Assembly: GCF_000227465.1 (NCBI RefSeq)
Contig: NC_016047.1
Coordinates: 1,255,001 to 1,319,000 of the forward strand
DNA from: Bacillus spizizenii TU-B-10
GTDB taxonomy: Bacteria; Bacillota; Bacilli; Bacillales; Bacillaceae
Direction: 5' to 3'
DNA length: 64,000 nucleotides
The notes under the pieces: generated by a model
Databases searched by the model: none
What the model was told of the DNA's origin: nothing
The model's input: the letters and a program-made list of their open reading frames with translations, nothing else
Translations under genes and position numbers: made by a program
In this document: positions 19,159 through 27,958 of the stretch, piece by piece
Numbering within the stretch: position 1 is the stretch's first letter
Layout of the letters: each line of letters begins with the position of its first letter

Positions 19159-19680
19159 TCAAATCACTCCAATAATATGATACATCAAATAACAATTAGC
19201 CTTTTTCCTCTAAATTCCTCCTTTTATTGAAGTAACGTGCCTCGATTAAAAATAAGAAAGATTCCTTCGTTGATTATCCTGTTCAGGTTTAATAATTCTC
19301 CAACCTCTATGCCACTATTTCTATACGAGCTAGGTATCTTGCTTTAACGTATCCAAGGTTTAATAGTTTAAAAGGAGTATACGTTCCGGGAATAGAAGTG
19401 ATTGTTTGATTGAAAAAACATGTTTTTCCACATTTTTAATTCTTGTTGTTGTGGTGAATGAGGTCATTTAAGAGGTCGAATAAATAAAAAAGTACACCTC
19501 TAATATAAGTGATGTACTAATTTAAAATTTTTGTGTGACATTAAAGATAGGTTTAGCTGTCATCATAAAAACATACACTCACTTATCTTCTACAAAGCAG
19601 GAATCGGCTTTTTCTTCATATACAATTGGGAAAAAACATAATAGACTTGAAGAAGCAGTGATACATAGGAGTGAAAAGAA
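19159..19680. other. AT-rich intergenic region between yizA and yisP
   Basis: About 520 bp with no credible gene on either strand. It contains short palindromes (AAAAACATGTTTTT near 19414-19427) and a weak hairpin around 19491-19518 (AGTACA...TGTACT). Promoters for yizA and yisP must lie at its ends, but no sequence is convincing. Base composition matches yizA rather than the rest of the window. Confidence 0.55.
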
Positions 19681-20487
19681 ATGAAAGAGATAAAAGAAGC
19701 CTATCAGCAGTGCGGGGAGATCGTCAGCGCCCGTGAACCAGCCTGTTACAAAGCATTCTCGTTTCTTCCGCTGAAGCAAAGACAGGCTGCTTGGGCGGTC
19801 ATGGCATTTTGCCATACGGCAGCCAATGCGGATGAGCACGCGTTATCTGCCATTGAAGCTGAGGCGGAACATGTTTTTTCCGGGACATATAACGGGAATC
19901 ATTTTTTATGGAAGGCTTTCAGCCATGCGTATCAGACCTTTACATTGGACAGCGAGCCATTCCGTGAGTTCATTGCCGCACAGAAAGCGGAAGATACACC
20001 GTACGAAAGCCTTGATGAACTGCTTATGCACGCATACCAAACGGGAGGTGCGGCCGGATTGATGCTGCTCCCGGTCATGGCGCGCCGGCATCGGGAACAG
20101 CTTACACATGCAGCCGGTTCTCTCGGTTTAGCGATTCAGCTGATTCGGCTTCTGAGAGATATCGGCACTGGCCAACAGCAAAAAAGCCGCATCCCCCGGC
20201 AGGTGATGCAGCAATTTGGATATACAGAGGACGACCTTCAGAAGGGTGTCGTGAATAAGGCATTCACAATGACGTGGGAGTATATCGCTTTTGAAGCGGA
20301 AGCCTACCTTGAGGAGAGTCAGGATGCCTTGCCGCTATTTCCGCAGTATTCTCAAAAAACGGTGAAAGCCGCTCTTCATTTGTACCGGGCTGTTTTAGAA
20401 AAAATCCGGGCGAAGCAGCACGATGTATTTCAACATCAATACGGTCTCACAGAGAACGAAGTGAAGCAGATTCTGTCTGACATCTAA
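19681..20487 (+). CDS. yisP: YisP, squalene/phytoene-synthase-fold farnesyl diphosphate phosphatase
   Basis: 268-aa protein of the trans-isoprenyl diphosphate synthase (head-to-head) fold. Segments include AWAVMAFCHTAANADEH and LAIQLIRLLRDIGTGQQQKSRIP, matching the two Asp-rich regions of squalene/phytoene synthases in degenerate form (the second lacks the usual second Asp). YisP of B. subtilis is reported to hydrolyse farnesyl diphosphate to farnesol, which affects membrane microdomains and biofilms, rather than making squalene. AGGAGTG precedes the ATG. Single gene converging on yisQ. Confidence 0.9.
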   Translation: MKEIKEAYQQCGEIVSAREPACYKAFSFLPLKQRQAAWAVMAFCHTAANADEHALSAIEAEAEHVFSGTYNGNHFLWKAFSHAYQTFTLDSEPFREFIAAQKAEDTPYESLDELLMHAYQTGGAAGLMLLPVMARRHREQLTHAAGSLGLAIQLIRLLRDIGTGQQQKSRIPRQVMQQFGYTEDDLQKGVVNKAFTMTWEYIAFEAEAYLEESQDALPLFPQYSQKTVKAALHLYRAVLEKIRAKQHDVFQHQYGLTENEVKQILSDI

Positions 20488-20490
20488 AAA

Positions 20491-20526
20491 AACACCCGGC
20501 CTTGTTTGTGCCAGGTGTTACGCCAT
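20491..20526 (-). terminator. Terminator of yisQ overlapping its stop codon
   Basis: AACACCTGGC (minus strand, 20519-20510) pairs with GCCGGGTGTT (20500-20491) with one mismatch, and a T tract follows on the minus strand. The plus strand lacks a T-run, so it mainly serves yisQ. Confidence 0.65.
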
Positions 20527-21888
20527 ACCTTTTTGAATCCAGATGCGTGAGCGCCATCTTCTATACATTAAGATTCCCCGGACCCATTCGTCCGCGATAA
20601 AGGAAATCCAAATGCCGGCAAGACCGAAACCGAGGTGGATGCCGAATAGATAAGCAAGCGGGAGACCGATGCCCCACATTGAAATCATTGCCATGTAAAC
20701 CGGGAATTTCGCATCCCCCGCGGCACGCAGGGAGTTAATGATAATGACATTAAACGAGCGGCCCGGTTCAAGGATAATCGTCATGGCAATCAAAAGGCTC
20801 GCAGTCGCAATAATGTCAGGGCTTTGTGTAAAGATGCCGATCAGGTCTTTTGAAAAAATCGTCATCAAAACCGATGTAGCCGCAGCAATTCCGAGTGCCC
20901 AATATAGGCTCTTCATGCAGCGCTCATACGCGGCATCAAACTGTTTGCCGCCGATATAGCGTCCGATTAAAATTTGCGTGCCCTGGCTGATCGCAGTGCC
21001 GAACAGCAAAATAAACATCGTAATATTTTGCGTATACACTTTTGTTGTCAAAGCCTGCGCGCCCATAATGGCGATAAAATATGTGACAATCATTTGCGAC
21101 AGGTTGTAAGAAAGCTGTTCTCCCGCAGAAGGGATGCCGATTTTCAGCAGCTTGCGCAAATGCTCTTTATGCATATGAAAGACTTTTTTCAGCGACATTT
21201 TCAGCTGGATGCGTTTGTTGACAATGACAATCATCGCGATTAATCCGATGACGCGGGCGATAGATGTAGACATGGCCACACCGGCAACGCCGAGAACAGG
21301 AAAACCGAACAGACCGAAAATCACAACAAAGTTTCCGGCAATGTTTAATACGTTCATGCCGATTGTGACAAACATTGTATCCTTTGTGTAGCCGTAGCTT
21401 TTTAAGATCGCGCTGAATGTCATGATTAAAGCCTGAATAAAGGACAGACCTCCGACAACTTGTAAAAAGACTTTTGCATCAGGCATCAGGTCGCTTGTTA
21501 ATCCCATCATATGAAGCAGAGGGGCAGCCGCGAAAAAGACGATGGCGCTGATGGCAAGGCTGATGAAGAAGTTGGCGCCGATTGACACATAAGCGACTTC
21601 CATGGCTTCTTTCTTTTGCCGTGACCCTAAAAATTGTGAAATGATAACGGTCGTTCCTGTTGCGATAAAGCTGAACATCACGATAATTAAATTCAAAATC
21701 TGGTTGCTGACGCCGACTGCTGCCACGCTGTTATCTGAGTATTGGCTGAGCATCAGTGTATCGGCATTACCCATAAACATATATAATGAGACCTCAATAA
21801 AGATCGGCCAAGTAAGCGAAAATAATGAGAACGTTTTGTCAGCAGCGGGTTTTTTCAAAGCAGTTGATTTGAAGACAGCTTGTTTCAT
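20518..21888 (-). CDS. yisQ: MATE-family multidrug/Na+ antiporter YisQ
   Basis: 456-aa integral membrane protein with about 12 segments in two related halves, typical of MATE exporters (for example SQYSDNSVAAVGVSNQI in the first half and the repeated IPSAGEQL / GTAISQGTQILIGRYIGG region in the second). MATE proteins export cationic compounds using Na+ or H+ gradients; the substrate here is unknown. AAAGGGG lies ten bases before the ATG. It is divergent from the regulator yisR, which could control it. Confidence 0.88.
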   Translation of the reverse strand: MKQAVFKSTALKKPAADKTFSLFSLTWPIFIEVSLYMFMGNADTLMLSQYSDNSVAAVGVSNQILNLIIVMFSFIATGTTVIISQFLGSRQKKEAMEVAYVSIGANFFISLAISAIVFFAAAPLLHMMGLTSDLMPDAKVFLQVVGGLSFIQALIMTFSAILKSYGYTKDTMFVTIGMNVLNIAGNFVVIFGLFGFPVLGVAGVAMSTSIARVIGLIAMIVIVNKRIQLKMSLKKVFHMHKEHLRKLLKIGIPSAGEQLSYNLSQMIVTYFIAIMGAQALTTKVYTQNITMFILLFGTAISQGTQILIGRYIGGKQFDAAYERCMKSLYWALGIAAATSVLMTIFSKDLIGIFTQSPDIIATASLLIAMTIILEPGRSFNVIIINSLRAAGDAKFPVYMAMISMWGIGLPLAYLFGIHLGFGLAGIWISFIADEWVRGILMYRRWRSRIWIQKGMA

Positions 21889-22011
21889 CGTGTCTAACCC
21901 CTTTCGTAAATAAAATCAACGTTTTAAAGTGTACCTCCATTTCCTTATAATAAAAAGGGAGAGAAACGATACTTCTTGCAAAAATCCGACTTAAAAAGGA
22001 GGATGATCAAA

Positions 22012-22875
22012 ATGCCCCGCATCCTGTTTACAGTACCGCCTTTTCCGGTATTTATCGCAGCTGGAGAAGGGGTTTTTAAAAGGGGAGAAACCCATGTGAA
22101 ACGTGTATTCTCCGTGTTTGATCTGATATACGTCAAACAGGGAACGTTATATATAACGGAAAATGAAACATCATTCTCTGTTGAAGGCGGCGAGTACATC
22201 TTGCTTTCCCCCGGTCTTGAACATTACGGGACGAAGGGCAGTGATGAAGCAACCTCCTATTATTGGCTTCACTTCGATGAACATCAATATGAATTTACGG
22301 CAAAAGGAGGCAGCAATTGGTCTGAGCTTCAGCAGGAAAAAGGAAGTTTCGAGGAGCCGGCTCGCTACGGACTGGTTTTGCCGAGAAAAGGAAAGGTGCA
22401 GCGTCCGCAGTTTATGGCGCAGCAGTTTGAAAGGCTGATCGATTACTCCGCGGAAAACTCCGATTTGCCGCTTAGAAAGCAAATTTTATTTGAGGAGTTG
22501 ATGTTGCATCTTCAAAAAGAGGCGTTTCAAATTCCGTCTGCGAAAGAGCGGGTTGCCTGGGAGGCGGCCCGGTACTTACAGGAACATTATAAGGAAAAGA
22601 CGACAATCAAGGATCTCTCGCTCGCCCTTCACTATCATCAGGATTATGTGAGCCGCTGCATGCAGCAGGTGCTAGGCGTTACGCCGGCACAATACACGAA
22701 CCGGGTGAGAATGACGGAAGCAAAGCGTCTTTTATCCTCTACAAATGATAAAATGGGCGTCATTGCGGAAACGGTCGGAATGGAAGACCCGACATACTTT
22801 TCAAAACTCTTTAAGCAGATAGAAGGCATTTCACCAATTGAATACCGGAAAATTGTCAGCCGGAAAGTTCAATAA
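22012..22875 (+). CDS. yisR: AraC-family transcriptional regulator YisR
   Basis: 287-aa regulator. The N-terminal cupin-like sensing half (residues ~10-150, VEGGEYILLSPGLEHYG) is followed by two HTH motifs at ~185-285, ending with the AraC signature around TVGMEDPTYFSKLFKQIEGISPIEYR. The ATG at 22012 is preceded by AAAAGGAGG, so an upstream in-frame ATG is rejected. It lies 17 bp before degA, suggesting co-transcription. The sensing domain resembles those of sugar or inositol regulators; the inducer is unknown. Confidence 0.87.
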   Translation: MPRILFTVPPFPVFIAAGEGVFKRGETHVKRVFSVFDLIYVKQGTLYITENETSFSVEGGEYILLSPGLEHYGTKGSDEATSYYWLHFDEHQYEFTAKGGSNWSELQQEKGSFEEPARYGLVLPRKGKVQRPQFMAQQFERLIDYSAENSDLPLRKQILFEELMLHLQKEAFQIPSAKERVAWEAARYLQEHYKEKTTIKDLSLALHYHQDYVSRCMQQVLGVTPAQYTNRVRMTEAKRLLSSTNDKMGVIAETVGMEDPTYFSKLFKQIEGISPIEYRKIVSRKVQ

Positions 22876-22892
22876 CCAGACGAGGGATGAAC

Positions 22893-23915
22893 ATGAAAAC
22901 AACAATTTACGATGTGGCAAGGGCGGCGGGAGTCTCGATCACAACTGTGTCGCGCGTGATTAACAAGACGGGCAGAATCAGCGAGAAAACGCGGCAGAAG
23001 GTGATGAATGTCATGAAGGAAATGGCGTACACGCCCAATGTCCACGCCGCGGCGTTAACAGGAAAACGAACGAATATGATTGCACTTGTGGCGCCTGATA
23101 TTTCAAATCCGTTTTACGGCGAACTTGCCAAAAGCATTGAGGAAAGGGCGGATGAGCTCGGTTTTCAAATGATGATTTGCAGTACTGATTACAATCCGAA
23201 AAAAGAAACAAAATATTTTTCGGTGCTGAAGCAGAAAAAAGTGGACGGGATTATTTTTGCGACAGGGATTGAGAATCATGACAGCATGTCTGCTTTGGAG
23301 GAAATCGCCAGCGAACAAATTCCGCTCGCCATGATTTCTCAGGATAAGCCGCTGCTTCCGATGGATATTATCGTGGTGGATGACGTTCGTGGCGGGTACG
23401 AGGCTGCCAAGCATCTTCTGTCACTCGGCCATACGAACATCGCTTGCATTGTGGGAGACGGGTCAACGACGGGTGAAAAAAACAGAATCAAAGGCTTCCG
23501 TCAGGCGATGGAGGAAGCGGGCGTGCCTGTCGATGAATCGCTTATCGTTCCGACGCGATTTTCTTTGGAAAGCGGTAAGGAAGAAGCGGGAAAATTGCTG
23601 GACAGGAACGCTCCAACGGCTATTTTTGCTTTCAACGACGTATTGGCTTGCGCCGCCATACAAGCTGCGAGAATGAGAGGCATAAAAGTGCCGGATGACC
23701 TTTCCATCATCGGTTTTGATAACACGATACTTGCAGAATTGGCTGCCCCGCCCCTGACCACCGTGGGCCAGCCGATTAAAGATATGGGGCGAAGTGTCAT
23801 CGAACTGCTGGCAGAAGCAATCGAAGGAAAACGAAAGACGAAACAAAAAATCGTGCTGCCGCCTGAGCTCGTGGTCAGACATTCTACATCACCCCTCAAA
23901 CCCAGAGCCCGCTAA
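22893..23915 (+). CDS. degA: LacI-family regulator DegA (IolQ)
   Basis: 340-aa LacI/GalR regulator. The N-terminal HTH is TIYDVARAAGVSITTVSRVIN, followed by the hinge (YTPNVHAAALTGKRT) and a periplasmic-binding-protein-like effector domain. The ATG at 22893 has GAGG seven bases upstream; the ATG two codons earlier is too close. DegA was first tied to degradation of glutamine PRPP amidotransferase and later reported, as IolQ, to repress the adjacent iolX. Two LacI-type operators in the iolX leader fit that. The 3' end forms part of a terminator stem. Confidence 0.92.
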   Translation: MKTTIYDVARAAGVSITTVSRVINKTGRISEKTRQKVMNVMKEMAYTPNVHAAALTGKRTNMIALVAPDISNPFYGELAKSIEERADELGFQMMICSTDYNPKKETKYFSVLKQKKVDGIIFATGIENHDSMSALEEIASEQIPLAMISQDKPLLPMDIIVVDDVRGGYEAAKHLLSLGHTNIACIVGDGSTTGEKNRIKGFRQAMEEAGVPVDESLIVPTRFSLESGKEEAGKLLDRNAPTAIFAFNDVLACAAIQAARMRGIKVPDDLSIIGFDNTILAELAAPPLTTVGQPIKDMGRSVIELLAEAIEGKRKTKQKIVLPPELVVRHSTSPLKPRAR

Positions 23916-23931
23916 TAAGCGGGCTCTTTTC
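23904..23931 (+). terminator. Terminator after degA
   Basis: AGAGCCCGC (23904-23912) pairs with GCGGGCTCT (23919-23927), then TTT. The degA stop codon is in the loop. Confidence 0.85.
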
Positions 23932-23959
23932 ATTTTGACAGTTGAAGCTAAAAAACATA

Positions 23960-23988
23960 TTGCGTGTAAACAACAGGCAGTGTAAAAT
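23960..23988 (+). promoter_or_regulatory. Sigma-A-type promoter of iolX
   Basis: TTGCGT (23960-23965) and TAAAAT (23983-23988) are 17 bp apart. Transcription would start near 23995, directly before the first operator. Confidence 0.65.
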
Positions 23989-24001
23989 GAAACCATCTTT
24001 T

Positions 24002-24019
24002 GAGAAAGCGCTTGCGCAA
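24002..24019 (+). promoter_or_regulatory. LacI-type operator 1 in the iolX leader
   Basis: GAGAAAGCGCTTGCGCAA shares GAGAAAGCGCTT with operator 2 and has the central CGCTT-type core of LacI-family sites. It lies just downstream of the predicted start site, where a bound repressor would block initiation or clearance. Likely bound by DegA/IolQ, whose gene is adjacent; CcpA is an alternative. Confidence 0.7.
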
Positions 24020-24027
24020 TATGTTAA

Positions 24028-24051
24028 AGCGGATTGAACCGCTGTTTTTTT
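24028..24051 (+). terminator. Short terminator-like hairpin between the iolX operators
   Basis: AGCGG (24028-24032) pairs with CCGCT (24039-24043) around a 6-nt loop, followed by G and seven T. The stem is short, so activity is uncertain. It lies within the leader, between the two operators. Confidence 0.4.
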
Positions 24052-24060
24052 AGCTGTTAG

Positions 24061-24076
24061 GAGAAAGCGCTTTCTC
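24061..24076 (+). promoter_or_regulatory. LacI-type operator 2 in the iolX leader
   Basis: GAGAAAGCGCTTTCTC is a perfect 16-bp palindrome, 59 bp downstream of operator 1 and about 40 bp before the iolX start codon. Spacing would allow looping by a dimer-of-dimers or roadblock repression. It also resembles a CcpA cre site. Confidence 0.7.
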
Positions 24077-24114
24077 GAGGCGATCCTAAAATGACATAAA
24101 GGAGAGGATGGGAC

Positions 24115-25143
24115 GTGAAACATCAAATAAGGTGCGCAGTATTAGGATTAGGAAGGCTCGGTTATTATCATGCGAAAAATCTCGTCTCCAGTGTTCCGGG
24201 GGCAAAACTGGTCAGTGTCGGTGATCCGTTGAAAGGGAGAGCGGAGCAGGTTGCCAGAGAATTCGGTATTGAAAAATGGTCAGAGGACCCGTATGAGATG
24301 TTAGAAGATCCCAGCATTGACGCTGTCATTATCGTAACGCCGACAAGCACACATGGTGATATGATCATCAAAGCAGCGGAGAACGGCAAGCAGATCTTCG
24401 TTGAAAAACCGCTGACATTAAGCCTTGAGGAATCAAAGGCAGTTTCTGAAAAAGTGAAAGAGACGGGAGTCATTTGCCAAGTCGGCTTTATGAGACGATT
24501 CGATCCCGCATACGCAGATGCCAAACGGCGGATCGACGCTGGGGAAATCGGCAAACCCATCTACTATAAAGGCTTTACGCGCGACCAGGGAGCGCCTCCC
24601 GCAGAGTTTATCAAACACAGCGGCGGGATCTTTATTGACTGCTCTATCCATGACTATGATATGGCCCGTTATTTGCTAGGAGCGGAGATTACTTCTGTTT
24701 CGGGACACGGCAGGATCCTGAACAACCCGTTTATGGAGCAGTATGGCGATGTGGATCAGGCGCTGACGTATTTAGAATTTGACTCCGGTGCTGCGGGGGA
24801 TGTCGAGGCAAGCAGAACCTCTCCATACGGACATGACATCCGGGCGGAAGTTATCGGGACTGAGGGCAGTATTTTCATAGGGACTTTGAGAAATCAACAT
24901 GTGACCATCCTGACAGCGAAAGGGAGCAGCTATGATATTATCCCAGACTTTCAAACTCGTTTTCATGAAGCCTACTGCTTAGAGCTGCAGCATTTTGTTG
25001 AGTGTGTCCGGAATGGAACAACACCGATCGTGACAGATATCGATGCGACGATCAATTTAGAAGTCGGCATCGCCGCGACCAATTCGTATCGAAGCGGCAG
25101 GCCCGTACAGCTGGATGTGAAGGGTGCGCACACTAGTTTGTAA
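24115..25143 (+). CDS. iolX: scyllo-Inositol 2-dehydrogenase (NAD+) IolX
   Basis: 342-aa Gfo/Idh/MocA-family oxidoreductase, formerly yisS. The N-terminal Rossmann motif is LGLGRLGYYHAKN; the family Lys is Lys98 in FVEKPLTLS, and the active-site region contains FIDCSIHDYDMARY. It oxidises scyllo-inositol to scyllo-inosose with NAD+, allowing growth on scyllo-inositol. The start codon is GTG with AAAGGAGAGG upstream. The leader carries a promoter and two LacI-type operators, and the neighbouring degA (iolQ) is the likely repressor. Confidence 0.9.
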   Translation: MKHQIRCAVLGLGRLGYYHAKNLVSSVPGAKLVSVGDPLKGRAEQVAREFGIEKWSEDPYEMLEDPSIDAVIIVTPTSTHGDMIIKAAENGKQIFVEKPLTLSLEESKAVSEKVKETGVICQVGFMRRFDPAYADAKRRIDAGEIGKPIYYKGFTRDQGAPPAEFIKHSGGIFIDCSIHDYDMARYLLGAEITSVSGHGRILNNPFMEQYGDVDQALTYLEFDSGAAGDVEASRTSPYGHDIRAEVIGTEGSIFIGTLRNQHVTILTAKGSSYDIIPDFQTRFHEAYCLELQHFVECVRNGTTPIVTDIDATINLEVGIAATNSYRSGRPVQLDVKGAHTSL

Positions 25144-25198
25144 ACGTTATCACGATACGCCTGCGGCTTCCGCACTCCCGCAAATCGTTCTTATCAAA

Positions 25199-25226
25199 AA
25201 AGCAAGGACAGTTTAGCCCTTGCTTT
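25199..25226. terminator. Bidirectional terminator between iolX and yisT
   Basis: AGCAAGG (25201-25207) pairs with CCTTGCT (25218-25224); T tracts occur on both strands. The yisT stop codon lies in the loop. Confidence 0.75.
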
Positions 25227-25722
25227 CTCTCTTTTCATATAAATAGTACACATAATCAGTAGGTACACCTGTGTGGCCAAGCTGCCTCAGCATTGCGGTC
25301 ACGTTCCCTCTGTGATAAGTGCCGTGATTGACGACATGCAGGATGATGTCTGCATAAGTTGTTTCCAGTGTCCCGAGTTTCGGATGCTGCATTGATACGG
25401 TCTGTTCTAAGTCCGTCTGGCGGCTGAAGAAATCATGATACTGTGACTCCAACTCGGAAGAGTGCTGTTTTATCGCTTCCATATTACCATGCAAGGACTC
25501 AAATTTGCCTGCGCCGACTATAATCTCTTGGTAGGCCACTCCCGAAAGAACGTTCAGCCAAATGTAGTCAGCCCTGCACATATGAAGCAGCACGTCGCTG
25601 ATAGAAGGAAATACGCTCTTTACTTCTTGATAAGCAGTTTCCTCGGGCAGGTTTTCGATATGGTTACATATTCGCTTGTTCGCCCAGGAATGGTAGTCAT
25701 AAAACTGTTTTGCATCAGTCAT
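25213..25722 (-). CDS. yisT: DinB-family protein YisT
   Basis: 169-aa four-helix DinB protein. Likely metal-binding His residues are in [11 protein letters not shown] (first helix), [12 protein letters not shown] and the C-terminal [19 protein letters not shown]. These proteins often bind Ni or Zn and some are thiol-dependent transferases; the activity here is unknown. The ATG at 25722 is chosen because GGAGG lies eight bases upstream, while the ATG two codons earlier is only two bases from it. Single minus-strand gene. Confidence 0.85.
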   Translation of the reverse strand: MTDAKQFYDYHSWANKRICNHIENLPEETAYQEVKSVFPSISDVLLHMCRADYIWLNVLSGVAYQEIIVGAGKFESLHGNMEAIKQHSSELESQYHDFFSRQTDLEQTVSMQHPKLGTLETTYADIILHVVNHGTYHRGNVTAMLRQLGHTGVPTDYVYYLYEKRESKG

Positions 25723-25771
25723 CAGCATTGCCTCCTTTTCTAAGACATTCGCTGTTTCATTCGTTATTCCT

Positions 25772-26383
25772 TCAATTGCTGAAAAGCGATACCCCGAAAT
25801 ACCCTGCTGCTGCCCACATCACAACTGCAGAGCATTTGTTTACGATCAGCATAAGCCTGCCGCTCGTATCTATCGTCTGAAACAGCCGGCCCGCTATCGC
25901 AAGACTGATAAACCAAATCCAAGAAACAGCGATGCAGGCAGCCATAAAGAGCCATTTCTCAAGCCCAGAATATTGGAGGGAGCTCGTGCCGATGACGCCG
26001 ATCGTGTCGAGAATAGCGTGTGGGTTTAAAAGAGAAACGGCGGCCGCAAACGCAGCTTGCTTTTTAGCTGTGAACGTATTTTTCTCATTTTGATTTGCTT
26101 TCGGACGGCTGTTCCAAGTCACCCAGCCCATATAGAGGAGAAACAAAAATCCGCCGGTCATCATGACTGTCTCAAACACAGGCAGCTGCTCCACGATGAC
26201 AGATACGCCTGCAACAGCTAAAACAATTAACAGAGTATCGCAGACAGAAGCGCTGATGATGGCTGGGAGTGCCCGCCAAATATGCCTTTGCCACGCTCCT
26301 TGCTGAAAAATAAACACATTCTGCGCTCCAAGCGGCAAAATTAAGCCAAAAGCAAGCACAACTCCGTGAATGATTGCATTCAT
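25772..26383 (-). CDS. yisU: LysE/RhtB-family amino acid exporter YisU
   Basis: 203-aa membrane protein with six predicted segments. The N-terminal LysE motif [17 protein letters not shown] and the [15 protein letters not shown] segment are typical of LysE exporters. These expel basic amino acids or related metabolites; the substrate is unknown. AAGGGAG lies ten bases before the ATG. It diverges from yisV, a MocR-type regulator, an arrangement often seen when the regulator controls the transporter. Confidence 0.85.
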   Translation of the reverse strand: MNAIIHGVVLAFGLILPLGAQNVFIFQQGAWQRHIWRALPAIISASVCDTLLIVLAVAGVSVIVEQLPVFETVMMTGGFLFLLYMGWVTWNSRPKANQNEKNTFTAKKQAAFAAAVSLLNPHAILDTIGVIGTSSLQYSGLEKWLFMAACIAVSWIWFISLAIAGRLFQTIDTSGRLMLIVNKCSAVVMWAAAGYFGVSLFSN

Positions 26384-26449
26384 GCTGAAAAAACTCCCTT
26401 CACATCTGTTTTTTTAATCATAAGAGAGATTTTCTATCATGTCTCCGGC

Positions 26450-26479
26450 CATTTGGTTGGGTTTAGAACCAGCCAAATG
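26450..26479. promoter_or_regulatory. Inverted-repeat operator overlapping the yisV promoter
   Basis: CATTTGGTTGG (26450-26460) and CCAGCCAAATG (26469-26479) are inverted arms with one mismatch and an 8-nt spacer. They cover the -35 element and spacer of the promoter TTGGGT (26457-26462), 17 bp, TATAAT (26480-26485). The site is in the yisU/yisV divergent region and is a candidate autoregulatory operator for YisV. Confidence 0.7.
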
Positions 26480-26506
26480 TATAATGTGAAAAAAGGGGGC
26501 ACGACT

Positions 26507-27952
26507 ATGTCGCAATGGCAGCCAAGCCGAGATTCGGATATTCCGCTGCATCGGCAGATTGAACAATACATGAAGGACAAAATTCTTCACGGAGAGTGGG
26601 CTGTGGGGACGAAAATCCCTTCACAGAGAACGCTGGCCGACATGTTTCAAGTCAACCGCAGCACCGTGACAACAGCCATTGATGAACTCACGTCTCAAGG
26701 CCTGTTAGAGGGGAGAAGAGGAGGCGGCACGAAGGTTGTAAACAGTACGTGGAGCGTGCTGGCGGCTGAGCCTCCGCTCGATTGGAGCGATTACGTCCGT
26801 TCAGGCATTCATCACCCTAATTCTTCTATCATTCAGGATATTAATCAAAACGAACCAAGAGCGGATATCATCAGATTAGGCACAGGAGAACTTTCACCGG
26901 ATCTGCTTCCAGTTGACACAATGCGCCGGATGTTTCAGCAGATCAATCCGCACGCCCTGTCTTTAGGATACGAGCAGCCGAAAGGAAATCCTAAGCTGCG
27001 GGAGGCGGTGGCGGACCATTTAAAAGGCAAGCAGATCCATGTATCACCGTCATCGATATTAATTGTGTCTGGCGCACTTCAGGCACTTCAGCTCATCTCG
27101 ATCGGGCTTTTAAAACGAGGTTCTGTTATTTTGACGGAAAAGCCCTCCTACCTTCAATCTTTGCATGTGTTTCAATCAGCGGGGATGCGGCTTCGCGGCT
27201 TGCCGATGGATGAAGAAGGAATCAAGGCGGGGCTTGTTTCTTCTTATCGAAAACAATACGGAGGACAGCTGCTTTACACCATTCCGTCGTTTCATAATCC
27301 GACAGGCACTGTCATGTCAGAGCAGCGAAGGAAAGAGATCACCGGCCTGTCAAAAAAAGAGCAGCTGCCAATCATTGAGGATGATGCGTACGGTGATTTA
27401 TGGTTTGAAGAAAAACCGCCGCAGCCTTTAAAAGCAATGGACCATGAGGGCAATATTCTGTATCTGGGCACTTTTTCAAAAACGGTTAGCCCCGGTCTTC
27501 GAATCGGCTGGCTTGCCGGACCGGAGCCGGTCATTGAAAGGCTGGCGGACATTAAAATGCAGACAGACTACGGATCGAGCGGCCTGTCCCAGTGGGCGGC
27601 TGCCGAATGGCTGTCACAGGGGTATTATGAAGAGCATCTGACATGGATACGAAGGGCACTAAAACAAAGAAGAGACACGGCAGTTCATTTTCTCAAGCGG
27701 TATGCCGGAGACATCGCGACGTGGCAGATTCCCGCCGGCGGCTTTTATATTTGGGTGACATTTCACAAAACCTTGCCTATCAGCCGTTTCTTTCATGAAT
27801 TGCTGAAACAGCAGGTGCTGGTGAATCCCGGTTCCATTTATGACGGCGAAGACCGAAACAGCATCAGGCTGTCATATTCCTATGCATCTCTTGCGGATTT
27901 GGAAACAGGCATTAAAGCGGCAGCCGATACAGCCCGCCGCCTGATGTCCTAA
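26507..27952 (+). CDS. yisV: MocR-type regulator YisV (GntR HTH fused to aminotransferase domain)
   Basis: 481-aa fusion. The N-terminal GntR winged helix (residues ~8-80) includes KIPSQRTLADMFQVNRSTVTTAIDEL; the C-terminal type I aminotransferase fold has the PLP-binding Lys in LYLGTFSKTVSPGLRIGW. MocR proteins use PLP or an amino acid-PLP adduct as effector, as in GabR and PdxR. The ATG at 26507 follows AAGGGGG; the longer frame upstream overlaps its own promoter and is rejected. It is divergent from the exporter yisU. Confidence 0.9.
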   Translation: MSQWQPSRDSDIPLHRQIEQYMKDKILHGEWAVGTKIPSQRTLADMFQVNRSTVTTAIDELTSQGLLEGRRGGGTKVVNSTWSVLAAEPPLDWSDYVRSGIHHPNSSIIQDINQNEPRADIIRLGTGELSPDLLPVDTMRRMFQQINPHALSLGYEQPKGNPKLREAVADHLKGKQIHVSPSSILIVSGALQALQLISIGLLKRGSVILTEKPSYLQSLHVFQSAGMRLRGLPMDEEGIKAGLVSSYRKQYGGQLLYTIPSFHNPTGTVMSEQRRKEITGLSKKEQLPIIEDDAYGDLWFEEKPPQPLKAMDHEGNILYLGTFSKTVSPGLRIGWLAGPEPVIERLADIKMQTDYGSSGLSQWAAAEWLSQGYYEEHLTWIRRALKQRRDTAVHFLKRYAGDIATWQIPAGGFYIWVTFHKTLPISRFFHELLKQQVLVNPGSIYDGEDRNSIRLSYSYASLADLETGIKAAADTARRLMS

Positions 27953-27958
27953 CGTTTG

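Noticed and set aside
19405..19430. AT-rich palindrome as a phage attachment or insertion site
   Set aside because: No integrase, direct repeat or tRNA gene accompanies it, and such palindromes arise easily in AT-rich DNA.
24061..24076. CcpA cre site at iolX
   Set aside because: The sequence is compatible with cre, but two related sites next to the degA/iolQ gene favour IolQ; kept as an alternative only.
24168..24560. Antisense open frame of 130 codons within iolX
   Set aside because: It mirrors the iolX reading frame and has no ribosome site or recognisable protein features.
26366..26506. N-terminal extension of yisV
   Set aside because: It would include the promoter and operator, and the GntR domain begins only after the ATG at 26507, which has a ribosome site.
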